From positions 34,739 to 98,738 of IMG/VR virus record IMGVR_UViG_3300027714_000008: DNA of 64,000 bases; one strand, given 5' to 3'. Shown here in pieces: positions 51,718 to 59,382 of this stretch; positions within the stretch are counted from its first letter, which is position 1, and every line of letters begins with the position of its first letter. The stretch comes from a virus. A program made the translations under genes and the position numbers. The notes below the pieces were generated by a model that searched no databases, was not told the DNA's origin, and worked only from the letters and a program-made list of their open reading frames with translations.

Positions 51718-51903
51718 ATGACAGACATTCAAACAGTGACAGAAATGGCAAAGCGCATGCGAAGTCTGCATCGCCGTTCAGCACTTTTCGGAAAAAGCCG
51801 TTACACTATTCTTGAAGAGATTAGTCTAATTGCTGAGGAATATGAGATCATGGCAGATCGTATTGAATCTACTATGGTTAATGAATTAGGAGCGGATGTA
51901 TAA
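51718..51903 (+). CDS. Small helical protein (61 aa)
   Basis: A 61-aa helical protein (MTDIQTVTEMAKRMRSLHRR, ending in RIESTMVNELGADV). The upstream in-frame ATG at 51706 (MSFI) is possible, but the later start has better spacing from the purine-rich GATGAG. It is coupled to the MazG gene by TAATG. No family recognised. Confidence 0.65.
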   Translation: MTDIQTVTEMAKRMRSLHRRSALFGKSRYTILEEISLIAEEYEIMADRIESTMVNELGADV

Positions 51904-52205
51904 TGCAATTACAAGATACAATCAATAGTATAATTCAATGGCATTATGATCGTAATTTGATTGATGGAAGTTCAGACAAAGATCAGTACCTAAAGCTCAT
52001 ACAAGAAGCTGGTGAGTTGTCTGATAATATTTGTAAAGGTAAAGACATTCGTGACGACATCGGTGATATGATGGTTGTCCTTATCAATATTATGGAACGT
52101 AATAACTTAACTTTAAATGAATGTCTTGAAGTTGCCTATAACGATATTAAAGATCGTAAAGGTAGAATGGTTGATGGTGTGTTTGTTAAAGAGGATGATA
52201 AGTGA
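51903..52205 (+). CDS. MazG-like nucleotide pyrophosphohydrolase
   Basis: A 100-aa protein with the MazG metal site: LIQEAGELSD (E35 and E38) and DDIGDMMV (D52 and D55), an ExxE...DxxD arrangement in a four-helix dimer. MazG proteins hydrolyse (d)NTPs, and phage copies are thought to lower ppGpp or clean the nucleotide pool. Preceded by TAATG and followed by a GTGA overlap with a DNA methyltransferase gene, it is in one translation unit with DNA modification genes. Confidence 0.82.
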   Translation: MQLQDTINSIIQWHYDRNLIDGSSDKDQYLKLIQEAGELSDNICKGKDIRDDIGDMMVVLINIMERNNLTLNECLEVAYNDIKDRKGRMVDGVFVKEDDK

Positions 52206-52981
52206 AACTACTACAAGGCGATTGCTTGGAACTAATGAAGACTATACCTGATGGTTCTGTTGACTTAGTGCTGACAGACCCACCATATGGAACTACAGCT
52301 TGTAAATGGGATATTGTTATTCCTTTTGAACCTATGTGGGATCATTTGAAGCGACTAATTAAACCGAACGGCGCGATTGTATTATTCGGAAAAGAACCAT
52401 TTTCAAGTGTTTTAAGATGCTCAAATTTAAATATGTTTAAATATGATTGGATATGGAAAAAAGATACAAAGTCTAATTTTCCACAAGCATCATTTCAGCC
52501 ATTAAATAATATTGAAGATGTTATTGTTTTTTCTAATGGTTATGCGAGAAACTTTCCAAAAGGTAGTGACAAGATAAATGACATAATGGTTTACAATCCT
52601 CAAATGTCAGATGGAAAGAAGTATAAAATCCCAAAAGCCTCAAAAACAACAGAAGTTTTTAATGTAAATCATAAGAATGGAGAATACAAGCATAAAGAAA
52701 AAGATACTACAAAGAGGTTTCCATTTAACACTATTGAAATAAACACAGATAAAAAAAGAGTACACCCAACACAAAAGCCAGTAGCATTAATGGAGTATCT
52801 AATCAAGACCTACACCAACGAGGGTGAAACAGTTTTAGACTTCACAATGGGTAGTGGAACAACAGGTGTAGCCGCTAAAAACCTAAACCGAAGCTTTATT
52901 GGTATTGAGCTTGACAAAGACTACTACAATATTGCAAAAGAGCGCATACAAAATGCGAATCTACTTGGAGACTTTTTATAA
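52202..52981 (+). CDS. DNA methyltransferase (259 aa, N6A/N4C type)
   Basis: A 259-aa enzyme with the DPPY catalytic motif at residues 26-29 (LVLTDPPYGTT) and the SAM-binding FxGxG-type motif near the C-terminus (VLDFTMGSGTTGVAAKNL), the beta-class order. KRVHPTQKPVALMEYLI is the usual connecting segment. It starts with GTG in a GTGA overlap with mazG. No restriction enzyme is adjacent, so it is an orphan enzyme, probably protecting phage DNA or acting on regulation. Confidence 0.9.
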   Translation: MKLLQGDCLELMKTIPDGSVDLVLTDPPYGTTACKWDIVIPFEPMWDHLKRLIKPNGAIVLFGKEPFSSVLRCSNLNMFKYDWIWKKDTKSNFPQASFQPLNNIEDVIVFSNGYARNFPKGSDKINDIMVYNPQMSDGKKYKIPKASKTTEVFNVNHKNGEYKHKEKDTTKRFPFNTIEINTDKKRVHPTQKPVALMEYLIKTYTNEGETVLDFTMGSGTTGVAAKNLNRSFIGIELDKDYYNIAKERIQNANLLGDFL

Positions 52982-54294
52982 TGACTGACGTGAAACTTAT
53001 GCTAGGCAATTGCTTAGATCGACTAAAAGACCTTGATGATAATTCAGTAGACAGCATTGTCACTGATCCACCTTATGGAATTGATTTCATGGGTAAGAAG
53101 TGGGACTACGATGTTCCGTCTACAGAGATTTGGGAACAAGCGTTAAGAGTTCTCAAACCAGGTGGTTATCTATTAGCATTTGCTGGCACACGAACACAGC
53201 ATCGTATGGCAGTTCGTATTGAGGATGCTGGTTTTGAAATCAGGGATATGATTGCATGGGTGTATGGTAGTGGATTTCCTAAGTCTCACAATATCAGCAA
53301 GTCTCTTGATAAAATGGCTGGTGCTGAACGTGAGATAATTGGGAAGCACAATGGAAGCGGAATGACCAAATCAAATGTTGAGCAGGGAGCGCAAAAGAGG
53401 AACGTCACAGAGTGGAATACATACTCTGACGTCCCAGTCACCGATGAAGCCAAACAATGGGAAGGTTGGGGTACTGCACTCAAACCTGCATTAGAACCTA
53501 TTACAGTTGCACGTAAACCACTAGGAGAAAAGACTGTTGCCAAGAATGTATTGAAATATGGCACTGGTGGTATCAATATTGATGCTAGTCGAGTTGCACA
53601 TATCACTGTTGGTGATGGAAGTAATCTTGCACTGAACTCACATCTTAGGGAGGGTATAAATGGTGGCAATGGTGGTAAAATTATTGCGACAGAACCAGAT
53701 CGCCGCACGACTATACCAAATAATTCAGGTAGATTCCCCGCAAACTTTATTCACGATGGTTCTGAGGAAGTTACGAGTGGGTTTCCTAACACTAAAAGTG
53801 GCAGATCAAATGGCAATGCTCCAATTGGAGAAAGTGGGGTAAATGTGCCATTGCGTAGAGGCGTTGTGGTTGAAAGAAATGATGATGGTTCAGCCGCACG
53901 TTTCTTCTATGTTCCAAAGACATCTAAGAAAGATCGTAATGATGGGCTAGAGAACTTTACACCAAAGGCCACAGCGTCTTCTGAGTTCAGACCAAACCAT
54001 GCAGAGAAAGCAGATAATGGTGAAGATGGCAATCCATATGGACGTTGGACGCCCACACAGAACAACCACCCTACTGTAAAACCTACAGACCTTATGCGTT
54101 ACCTTGTAACTATGGTAACACCAAAAGGTGGTACAACACTTGATCCGTTTATGGGTAGTGGCTCTACAGGACGTGGTGCAAAGCTAGGTGGTTTTAACTT
54201 CATTGGTATTGAACTAGACGAAAACTACCTAGAGATTGCTAAAGCTAGAATTGATGTTGTATCTACTGAAGTTACGTTAGGAGACTTTTTATAA
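52981..54294 (+). CDS. DNA methyltransferase (437 aa, N6A/N4C type)
   Basis: A 437-aa enzyme: DPPY at residues 29-32 (IVTDPPYGIDFMGKKWDYD) and the SAM motif near residue 400 (LDPFMGSGSTGRGAKLGGFN), with NHPTVKPTDLMRYLVTMV before it. It is longer than the neighbour because of a Gly/Asn-rich central insert (EGINGGNGGKII...) that may be the target recognition domain. It begins in the TAATG of the previous methyltransferase, so the two are coupled but not close duplicates. Confidence 0.9.
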   Translation: MTDVKLMLGNCLDRLKDLDDNSVDSIVTDPPYGIDFMGKKWDYDVPSTEIWEQALRVLKPGGYLLAFAGTRTQHRMAVRIEDAGFEIRDMIAWVYGSGFPKSHNISKSLDKMAGAEREIIGKHNGSGMTKSNVEQGAQKRNVTEWNTYSDVPVTDEAKQWEGWGTALKPALEPITVARKPLGEKTVAKNVLKYGTGGINIDASRVAHITVGDGSNLALNSHLREGINGGNGGKIIATEPDRRTTIPNNSGRFPANFIHDGSEEVTSGFPNTKSGRSNGNAPIGESGVNVPLRRGVVVERNDDGSAARFFYVPKTSKKDRNDGLENFTPKATASSEFRPNHAEKADNGEDGNPYGRWTPTQNNHPTVKPTDLMRYLVTMVTPKGGTTLDPFMGSGSTGRGAKLGGFNFIGIELDENYLEIAKARIDVVSTEVTLGDFL

Positions 54295-54467
54295 TGCCGT
54301 ACATCTTAATAAAAAATGGAAAAACTGTTCAACACATCACTTTTAGTGGTAACATAAAAAAGTATTGGAAACGTGAACAAAAAGTTGATGATTTGTTATT
54401 CAATACACTGGAAGCCGCTAATGAAACCGCTGAGGTTTTAGATGCAGAAACTATGTGGGTTGCATAA
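54294..54467 (+). CDS. Very small protein (57 aa)
   Basis: A 57-codon frame starting in the TAATG stop of the methyltransferase and ending in another TAATG. The coupling supports it as real. The product (MPYILIKNGKTVQHITFSGN, then KVDDLLFNTLEAANETAEVL) looks like a compact alpha/beta domain. Unknown function. Confidence 0.6.
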   Translation: MPYILIKNGKTVQHITFSGNIKKYWKREQKVDDLLFNTLEAANETAEVLDAETMWVA

Positions 54468-54667
54468 TGAGTAAAGCATTTGATAAGAAGCAAAGAAAAC
54501 AGGCTCAGAAACAAGCCGAGGATGCGTATGTGTTGTTTATTAAGTGGTGTAAGTGGGGTACATACGTAATGATAGCTACAGTATTAATTGCCAGTGTTGG
54601 TTGTAATAATGGTGTAGATGGAACTGGCTCTAAGCCTAATGGTGAACTATGTACAGACACTTGCTAA
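54467..54667 (+). CDS. Small membrane or lipoprotein-like protein (66 aa)
   Basis: A 66-aa protein with a basic N-terminus (KKQRKQAQKQAEDAYVLFIK), one hydrophobic segment (YVMIATVLIASVGC) and then a short polar, Cys-containing tail (CNNGVDGTG..., ending in CTDTC). The Cys after SVG could be a lipobox, although the -3 residue is unusual. It could be a superinfection exclusion protein or a small lysis lipoprotein. It shares the TAATG junction with the 57-aa gene. Confidence 0.6.
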   Translation: MSKAFDKKQRKQAQKQAEDAYVLFIKWCKWGTYVMIATVLIASVGCNNGVDGTGSKPNGELCTDTC

Positions 54668-54682
54668 CGATAAAAATATAGC

Positions 54683-54711
54683 TTTACAACTACATTAATT
54701 TATGTTACAAC
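54683..54711 (+). promoter_or_regulatory. Early promoter (TTTACA-N17-TACAAC)
   Basis: TTTACA at 54683-54688 and TACAAC at 54706-54711, spacer 17 bp, 23 bp before the ATG at 54734. It has the same TTTACA-17 pattern as the gp32 promoter. Confidence 0.55.
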
Positions 54712-54733
54712 AATAATAAGAATAGGAACGATT

Positions 54734-54931
54734 ATGACAAAAACACTAGACCATGATGCTTTGGCATTAGAAATAATAAAAGCCTATGATGAACATGCAT
54801 TGACCGCTGAAGTAGTAGTCTATAGATACAATGACACACAGGTTGTTCGTGAAACAGTTACGATAGACTTTAGAGACGATTGTGATTATCATACTACTAT
54901 TAGCTCTAAACCGATCTATACTGAGACATGA
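54734..54931 (+). CDS. Small early protein (65 aa)
   Basis: A 65-aa protein (MTKTLDHDALALEIIKAYDE, then VVRETVTIDFRDDCDYHTT) with an AGGA ribosome site. Its beta-rich second half may bind another protein. It overlaps the next gene by ATGA. Unknown. Confidence 0.65.
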   Translation: MTKTLDHDALALEIIKAYDEHALTAEVVVYRYNDTQVVRETVTIDFRDDCDYHTTISSKPIYTET

Positions 54932-55095
54932 GTAAAACTAGCTTGGAATGGTCAGAATTATTTGGACTGAGGATAGCTTTGTCTACTCTTAAAGCCTCAG
55001 TGGATACACAGCTACCTATCCGTAAAACAGAAAATGTTGTTGCAGACTGGATGCAATTAAGAATAAAACAACTTGAGGATAAAGGTGAAAGATAA
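54928..55095 (+). CDS. Very small helical protein (55 aa)
   Basis: A 55-codon frame beginning in the ATGA overlap with the 65-aa gene and ending 2 bp before the next ATG. The product (MSKTSLEWSELFGLRIALST, ending in RIKQLEDKGER) is helical. Unknown. Confidence 0.58.
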   Translation: MSKTSLEWSELFGLRIALSTLKASVDTQLPIRKTENVVADWMQLRIKQLEDKGER

Positions 55096-55097
55096 TC

Positions 55098-55349
55098 ATG
55101 CATAGTAAATACCTGTTTAGAGGACTCAAACTGTACTCTTCTGCATTGAAGCGAGATAAGAAATACATATCGTATATTCGCAGCAATTTTAAACTTGAAG
55201 AAGCTTATAGAGATTATTGTAATACGACAGAAGATGGGTTACTCGAAAACTTAGACGAAATTTACTGGACAGACTCAGTTGAATATGCTGATGCGCATTA
55301 TGGAGAAATTGCGCATGAAACCACACGCCATGATAAAGATTGGGATTGA
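55098..55349 (+). CDS. Small protein (83 aa)
   Basis: An 83-aa protein (MHSKYLFRGLKLYSSALKRD, acidic C-terminal half ending in HETTRHDKDWD) with many Tyr and Asp. No family recognised. It is in a packed run of tiny genes from 54.3 to 56 kb. Confidence 0.62.
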   Translation: MHSKYLFRGLKLYSSALKRDKKYISYIRSNFKLEEAYRDYCNTTEDGLLENLDEIYWTDSVEYADAHYGEIAHETTRHDKDWD

Positions 55350-55351
55350 AT

Positions 55352-55456
55352 ATGAAAAGAATTAATATAGACTTGCCTTTCGTGATTATTGCACTAGCAA
55401 TAGTATTGACATCTGCGCTGATAGTTATTGATCCACTATCCATTGTAAGGGGTTAG
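55352..55456 (+). CDS. Single-span membrane peptide (34 aa)
   Basis: A 34-codon frame starting 2 bp after the previous stop. It is almost entirely one hydrophobic helix: DLPFVIIALAIVLTSALIVI, with a basic N-terminus (MKRIN). Its size and packing fit a phage membrane micropeptide. Such short frames can be chance, so confidence is limited. Confidence 0.45.
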   Translation: MKRINIDLPFVIIALAIVLTSALIVIDPLSIVRG

Positions 55457-55458
55457 AT

Positions 55459-55614
55459 ATGAATTTTGCATGGGGTTCTGAAAAAGAAAAGATTAAAGCC
55501 TTACGTATTTCTAAGTCTGAACGTGCGCGTATTCGTAGACGTACTGTAAAGAATATTGTTGCAGATACTACACAAAGGTTGTATGCTAAGATTAGACGAA
55601 ACAAAGGTAAGTAA
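55459..55614 (+). CDS. Small basic protein (51 aa)
   Basis: A 51-codon frame just after the membrane peptide, ending 1 bp before the SpeD-like gene. The product is very basic (SERARIRRRTVKNIVADTTQ and AKIRRNKGK), consistent with nucleic acid binding. Unknown. Confidence 0.5.
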   Translation: MNFAWGSEKEKIKALRISKSERARIRRRTVKNIVADTTQRLYAKIRRNKGK

Positions 55615-55615
55615 T

Positions 55616-55987
55616 ATGGAATTAATAGAACACAAGCATTTAATTATTCGTGCTGAAGTTTTAAACCCTCCAAAAGACGAAGTTTGGGTACAAAATTGGC
55701 TTACTATGTTAGTAGATAAAATTGGCATGAAAGTTGCCAAAGGACCTATTACAGCATATGTAGATGTGCCAGGTAACGAAGGGATAACTGGTTTAGTTGC
55801 GATAGAAACTAGCCATATTGCAATACACATATGGGAACTCCTAGAGCCTGCACTTGTACAACTAGATGTATACACCTGTAGTTCTTTGGATAAAGATATG
55901 ATCTTTGCAGAGTTAGAACAATGGAACCCTACTAAAGTTGAATGGAAATACCTAGATCGAGAATTTGGGTTAAACGAAGTTGAGTAA
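55616..55987 (+). CDS. SpeD/AdoMet decarboxylase-like protein (123 aa)
   Basis: The ATG at 55616 is one base after the previous stop, and the 123-aa product begins in the domain. It matches short prokaryotic S-adenosylmethionine decarboxylases: IETSHIAIHIWE and LVQLDVYTCSSLD. The pyruvoyl-forming Ser (S66), H71 and C88 are in place (S-to-His spacing 5, as in Thermotoga AdoMetDC), but the usual Glu before Ser is Thr. It could make decarboxylated SAM for polyamines, or act as a SAM-degrading anti-restriction enzyme as in some phage relatives; which of these cannot be decided from sequence. Confidence 0.7.
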   Translation: MELIEHKHLIIRAEVLNPPKDEVWVQNWLTMLVDKIGMKVAKGPITAYVDVPGNEGITGLVAIETSHIAIHIWELLEPALVQLDVYTCSSLDKDMIFAELEQWNPTKVEWKYLDREFGLNEVE

Positions 55988-56008
55988 ATTTAAAGAAAGG
56001 AAAATGAT

Positions 56009-56323
56009 ATGAATGCGGAACAAATGAGAGAGGTGCTTTCAAAAGCTGTTGTTGAAGTGACCTTTACTGAAACGAGATGGGTTTCAAAATTGAATAAGAA
56101 TAAAGTAGAAGTGCATACATCACTTTTTACTTTAGATTCAAACATCGTATCAACTAATGATTGCCCAAAGTATCCAGGATTGCACGACCTCGTACATAGT
56201 GGATGGATTGAATTTACTAGTTTAGTTGTAGCATGGGATATTAAAAATAAAAAATGGTTGCAATTTAACTCTGAGGATGTTACAAGTTTTTTGACTGATA
56301 AAAACGTACAACTGATATTTTAA
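56009..56323 (+). CDS. Hypothetical protein, DUF2693/WYL-like (104 aa)
   Basis: A 104-aa protein: VEVTFTETRWVSKLNKNKVE, then FTSLVVAWDIKNKKWLQFNS, which resembles the VVVWD...WRSF pattern of the short DUF2693/WYL-like phage proteins. A ribosome site AAAGGAAAATGAT lies upstream. Function unknown; small WYL-like domains can bind nucleic acid or nucleotides. Confidence 0.55.
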   Translation: MNAEQMREVLSKAVVEVTFTETRWVSKLNKNKVEVHTSLFTLDSNIVSTNDCPKYPGLHDLVHSGWIEFTSLVVAWDIKNKKWLQFNSEDVTSFLTDKNVQLIF

Positions 56324-56328
56324 ACACA

Positions 56329-56336
56329 TATAAATA
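56329..56336 (+). promoter_or_regulatory. T4-type late promoter (TATAAATA)
   Basis: An exact TATAAATA on the plus strand, 27 bp before the ATG at 56363, within a region of early genes. It points to late expression of the small membrane protein. Confidence 0.75.
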
Positions 56337-56362
56337 ATTGTATGAGAACGAAGGAATAGTAA

Positions 56363-56578
56363 ATGGTAGACTTAGACACAAATTTTATTGTTGGCGCATT
56401 GCTTATTGGAATTAGCGCAGTAAGTTACTTTCTAGGGAAATGGAAAGAAGAGATAAAACAGCTAGATAGTATTGAACATACTATAACATATCTTTCTGAT
56501 AATGGGTTCATAAGAACTAAGAAAAATCCTGAGAATGGTGAAACTGAACTAGTCAAGCTTAATGGAGATATAAATTAA
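56363..56578 (+). CDS. Small N-terminally anchored membrane protein (71 aa)
   Basis: A 71-aa protein with one N-terminal transmembrane segment (FIVGALLIGISAVSYFLG) and a charged 45-aa tail (KEEIKQLDSIEHTITYLSDN). It has its own exact late promoter among early genes, unlike its neighbours. Late timing and a single membrane anchor fit a lysis role (holin or spanin-like), but neither is proven. Confidence 0.6.
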   Translation: MVDLDTNFIVGALLIGISAVSYFLGKWKEEIKQLDSIEHTITYLSDNGFIRTKKNPENGETELVKLNGDIN

Positions 56579-56581
56579 CTG

Positions 56582-56610
56582 TTTACATTATCTAAATTGT
56601 ATGCTATAGT
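56582..56610 (+). promoter_or_regulatory. Early promoter (TTTACA-N17-TATAGT)
   Basis: TTTACA at 56582-56587 and TATAGT at 56605-56610, spacer exactly 17 bp, just after the previous stop and 30 bp before the ATG at 56640. Confidence 0.72.
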
Positions 56611-56639
56611 AAGAATATACAATATTGGAGAACTTTATT

Positions 56640-57224
56640 ATGGCTATGCGAAAAACAATGTCTAAAACAGAACTCGCTAGAAAAAATGCTAAATCTAAAG
56701 CTACAAGAGACGCAAAGAAAAATGCGGCACTCAAAGAATTAGGTATTGATGTTAAACGAACTAAGATTCGTAAGAAGCGCAAACCTATGACTGAAGAACA
56801 ACACGCCGAAGCCATAGCGCGTCTGGCAAAAGCTAGAGAAGCTAAAGGACCTGTTAAGCACACACAATTTCATCCTGATGTTGTTGCATTACCTGATGAG
56901 CATGAACTGTCATTAAAGAATGTGAGACAGTGGTTAAAGACACAAAAAGAATTGTTGATTAGTATGAAGTTGTATAAGGACAGTAAAGATGCTGTAGAAA
57001 GAAACAAATATAACATTTGCTATACTTACGTAAGTAATTTGAATACGTATCTAACTAAAGGTGTCTATGTAGATCACAAGATTGGTGAGCATGGAACTGG
57101 TAGTATCAAATACTCTTGTACTCATATGTCATTTAAAGCAGATGGAACTCCGAAGAGAACGCATGGTGTCTACTATCCAGATATGGGTATGGTCTATGAA
57201 ACTGGAATGGAAGATAGAGAGTAA
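56640..57224 (+). CDS. Basic protein upstream of gp33 (194 aa)
   Basis: The start at 56640 is favoured by TTGGAG about 12 bp upstream over the in-frame ATG at 56625. The N-terminal 70 residues are very basic (RKNAKSKATRDAKKNAALKE, KRTKIRKKRKPMTEEQHAEA), suggesting nucleic acid binding. The C-terminal half is mixed (LYKDSKDAVERNKYNICYTY). It sits directly before gene 33 and may be co-expressed with it; role unknown. Confidence 0.65.
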   Translation: MAMRKTMSKTELARKNAKSKATRDAKKNAALKELGIDVKRTKIRKKRKPMTEEQHAEAIARLAKAREAKGPVKHTQFHPDVVALPDEHELSLKNVRQWLKTQKELLISMKLYKDSKDAVERNKYNICYTYVSNLNTYLTKGVYVDHKIGEHGTGSIKYSCTHMSFKADGTPKRTHGVYYPDMGMVYETGMEDRE

Positions 57225-57228
57225 TACA

Positions 57229-57456
57229 TTGAAACAATTTTTAAACAAAAGTGAGTTCTCTATAATGGTAGAACGATCTGTACACGAAAAACGAGTTAGT
57301 TACATAGATGCTATTGTAGACATATGTAATGACAATCAAATTGAACTTGAGGATGTCGGTAAGTATGTTAACAGTATTGTCAAAGATAAGATTGAGGCGG
57401 AAGCAAGAAGTCTAAATTGCTTAGACGCACCAAAAATAAACACGTTGCCGATATAG
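57229..57456 (+). CDS. 33: Late transcription co-activator gp33
   Basis: A 75-aa helical protein: SEFSIMVERSVHEKRVSYID, AIVDICNDNQIELEDVGKYV and IVKDKIEAEARSLNCL, matching the gp33 pattern (YLDAIV..C......IE.VAK...) of the T4 co-activator that links RNA polymerase to the sliding clamp at TATAAATA promoters. The likely start is TTG at 57229, 4 bp after the previous stop, since the conserved N-terminal part precedes the first ATG (57265). T4 gp33 is 112 aa. Confidence 0.8.
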   Translation: MKQFLNKSEFSIMVERSVHEKRVSYIDAIVDICNDNQIELEDVGKYVNSIVKDKIEAEARSLNCLDAPKINTLPI

Positions 57457-57501
57457 ATCACTGTTAAAACAAAAATTAATTAATAAGGAGAAAATTAAGA
57501 C

Positions 57502-57530
57502 TTTACATAAAGACTAAACTACTATACTAT
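57502..57530 (+). promoter_or_regulatory. Early/middle promoter of gene 32 (TTTACA-N17-TACTAT)
   Basis: TTTACA at 57502-57507 and TACTAT at 57525-57530, spacer 17 bp. The same pair with the same spacing recurs at 60401-60429 before the A1-like gene. Confidence 0.72.
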
Positions 57531-57582
57531 GCCTATATGGTAAACACGTAATATAAACCTAAAAATATAAATGGAGACACAT

Positions 57583-58485
57583 ATGTCATTCGCAAAACTA
57601 AAAAACAATCGTCCAGATTTAAAGGACATGGCGGCTAAAGCCAACGCTTCACCAAGCGGAACAACAAACAGTAAAGATGATCGCTTTTGGTATCCTCAGC
57701 GAGATAAAGCTGGAAATGGTTACGCAGTAGTTCGTTTTCTACCAGGATTAAAAGGTCAAGGCGAAAGCTATTGGGCAAAATACTGGGATCATGCTTTTAA
57801 AGGACCTACAGGTCAGTGGTACATAGAGAAATCATTAACAACTATAGGCCAGCAAGACGCAATCGCAGAAGCTAATTCTTTATTGTGGAACTCTGGCATA
57901 GAGTCAGACAAAGACATTGTTCGTAAGCGTAAGCGTAACTTGCGTTATGTAACAAACGTTCTTATTGTAAGTGACCCAGCTAATCCAGAGAATGAAGGCC
58001 AAATAAAACTATATCGTTTTGGTAAGAAAATCATGGATAAAATTTTAGATACAATGACACCTAAATATCCAGATGAAAAGCCTATGGATCCGTTTGATGT
58101 GTGGGATGGTGGCGATTTTGTCATTAAGATTAAGATGATAGATAAATATCCCAACTATGATTCATCAGTATTTAAATCACCATCACCACTGTTTGACGGC
58201 GATGATACTAAATTAGAAGCTGTATTTGATAAGCAACATGTGTTGGATGAATGGGTAAGTCCTGAAAACTTTAAAACATACGATGAATTAAAAGCGCGTC
58301 TTAATCTTGTACTAGGTGAGAAAGCACCTAGGACTGTTAAAGATACAGTTTCATTGGATACGACTGAAGAACCAGCTCGTATGAAAACATCAGAGCCAGT
58401 CCAAATGCAAACAGCAGAAGTTGCATCAGCAGATGATGAAGACGATATTATGGCACACTTTAAATCTTTGGCTAACGAAGACTAA
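57583..58485 (+). CDS. 32: Single-stranded DNA-binding protein gp32
   Basis: A 300-aa protein (T4 gp32 is 301 aa). The ATG at 57583 is preceded by GGAG; the in-frame ATG at 57571 overlaps that site. Conserved OB-fold segments are DKAGNGYAVVRFLPGLKGQG, HAFKGPTGQWYIEKS, TNVLIVSDPANPENEGQIKL and YRFGKKIMDKILDTM. The C-terminus ends in an acidic tail (ADDEDDIMAHFKSLANED), the protein-interaction tail of gp32. The three Cys zinc ligands of T4 gp32 are absent; only the His is kept. Its own promoter and terminator bracket it. Confidence 0.95.
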   Translation: MSFAKLKNNRPDLKDMAAKANASPSGTTNSKDDRFWYPQRDKAGNGYAVVRFLPGLKGQGESYWAKYWDHAFKGPTGQWYIEKSLTTIGQQDAIAEANSLLWNSGIESDKDIVRKRKRNLRYVTNVLIVSDPANPENEGQIKLYRFGKKIMDKILDTMTPKYPDEKPMDPFDVWDGGDFVIKIKMIDKYPNYDSSVFKSPSPLFDGDDTKLEAVFDKQHVLDEWVSPENFKTYDELKARLNLVLGEKAPRTVKDTVSLDTTEEPARMKTSEPVQMQTAEVASADDEDDIMAHFKSLANED

Positions 58486-58502
58486 AGTAAACAATATGCA
58501 AT

Positions 58503-58536
58503 AAAAAAAGGCTAGTAGAAATACTAGCCTTTTTTG
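58503..58536. terminator. Bidirectional intrinsic terminator
   Basis: A perfect 10-bp stem (AAGGCTAGTA/TACTAGCCTT) with a GAAA tetraloop, flanked by an A run on the left and a T run on the right. It ends the gp32 transcript rightward and the endolysin transcript leftward. Confidence 0.92.
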
Positions 58537-58537
58537 T

Positions 58538-59380
58538 TTATGCGAATAGTTTTGCTTGTGTAGCAGGACCTGCCATACCATCAGGCGTTAGTCCATTAGA
58601 TGTCTGCCACGCCTTTAAAGCTTTAACAGAACCATTTCCGAAATCACCATCTGCGGTTATGCCTAATGCTTTTTGAACTTTAGCGGCTAAGGCTCCTTTA
58701 GAACCTTTCTTAATTGTTGTAGACGCTTTTGTCTCTGTTATAACAGGATCTTTACCTGTCAATATGTGGTATATGTGAGTGTAATGTTTAATACGATCCT
58801 CAAGACCTATTGTTCCGCCATTAACAAGCTTGGTCATTCTCTTAACATCACATGCGTCTGCTGGCACATTTATATTCCTAGAATTCCAATACCAAGCGGC
58901 TGAACGTAATGCACCACGATGCGTGCCAAGATACTTAACAACTTCTTCAGGAGAAAGATTTACATTTTTATCTTTACCAAAGGCAGTGTAATTATTCTTC
59001 CCGGTCAATTGTATTATACCTCTTCCACGAAATAACCATCCTTCACGACTCTCAGTATCACCATTACCCATGCGATTTGCATAAACTATATTGGCAATCT
59101 TTTCAGGTTGTCTGTGGTATTCTTCTGCATTTCTACCAGCACGTTCAAAATACTTTGGAAAAATCTTATTAAGTCCATTAGCTGAATAATTTAAATTCTC
59201 TTCTAACACTTTAAAATTATTTGACTCATGGGCACATTGTGCCATAAAACCTGCAATACGTTCTGGGGTGTTAATGTCATATTCAGGTAAAATGCTTTCT
59301 AGTGCTTTATGCCACGATTCCATTTCCTCTTGATCTTTACCATTAAGAATATGCTTTACTTGATCTAAGGTTAATATCAT
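58538..59380 (-). CDS. GH19-type endolysin with peptidoglycan-binding domain
   Basis: A 280-aa protein. Residues 1-210 form a GH19 chitinase-like lysozyme: FMAQCAHESNNFKVLEENLN (catalytic Glu E52), YANRMGNGDTESREGWLFRG, RGIIQLTGKNNYTAFGK. The last 65 residues are a PG_binding_1 domain (KKGSKGALAAKVQKALGITA, DGDFGNGSVKALKAWQ). It cuts glycan strands at the end of infection. There is no signal peptide, so a holin is needed. It is separate in type from the tail lysozyme and amidase in the hub. Confidence 0.93.
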   Translation of the reverse strand: MILTLDQVKHILNGKDQEEMESWHKALESILPEYDINTPERIAGFMAQCAHESNNFKVLEENLNYSANGLNKIFPKYFERAGRNAEEYHRQPEKIANIVYANRMGNGDTESREGWLFRGRGIIQLTGKNNYTAFGKDKNVNLSPEEVVKYLGTHRGALRSAAWYWNSRNINVPADACDVKRMTKLVNGGTIGLEDRIKHYTHIYHILTGKDPVITETKASTTIKKGSKGALAAKVQKALGITADGDFGNGSVKALKAWQTSNGLTPDGMAGPATQAKLFA

Positions 59381-59382
59381 TC

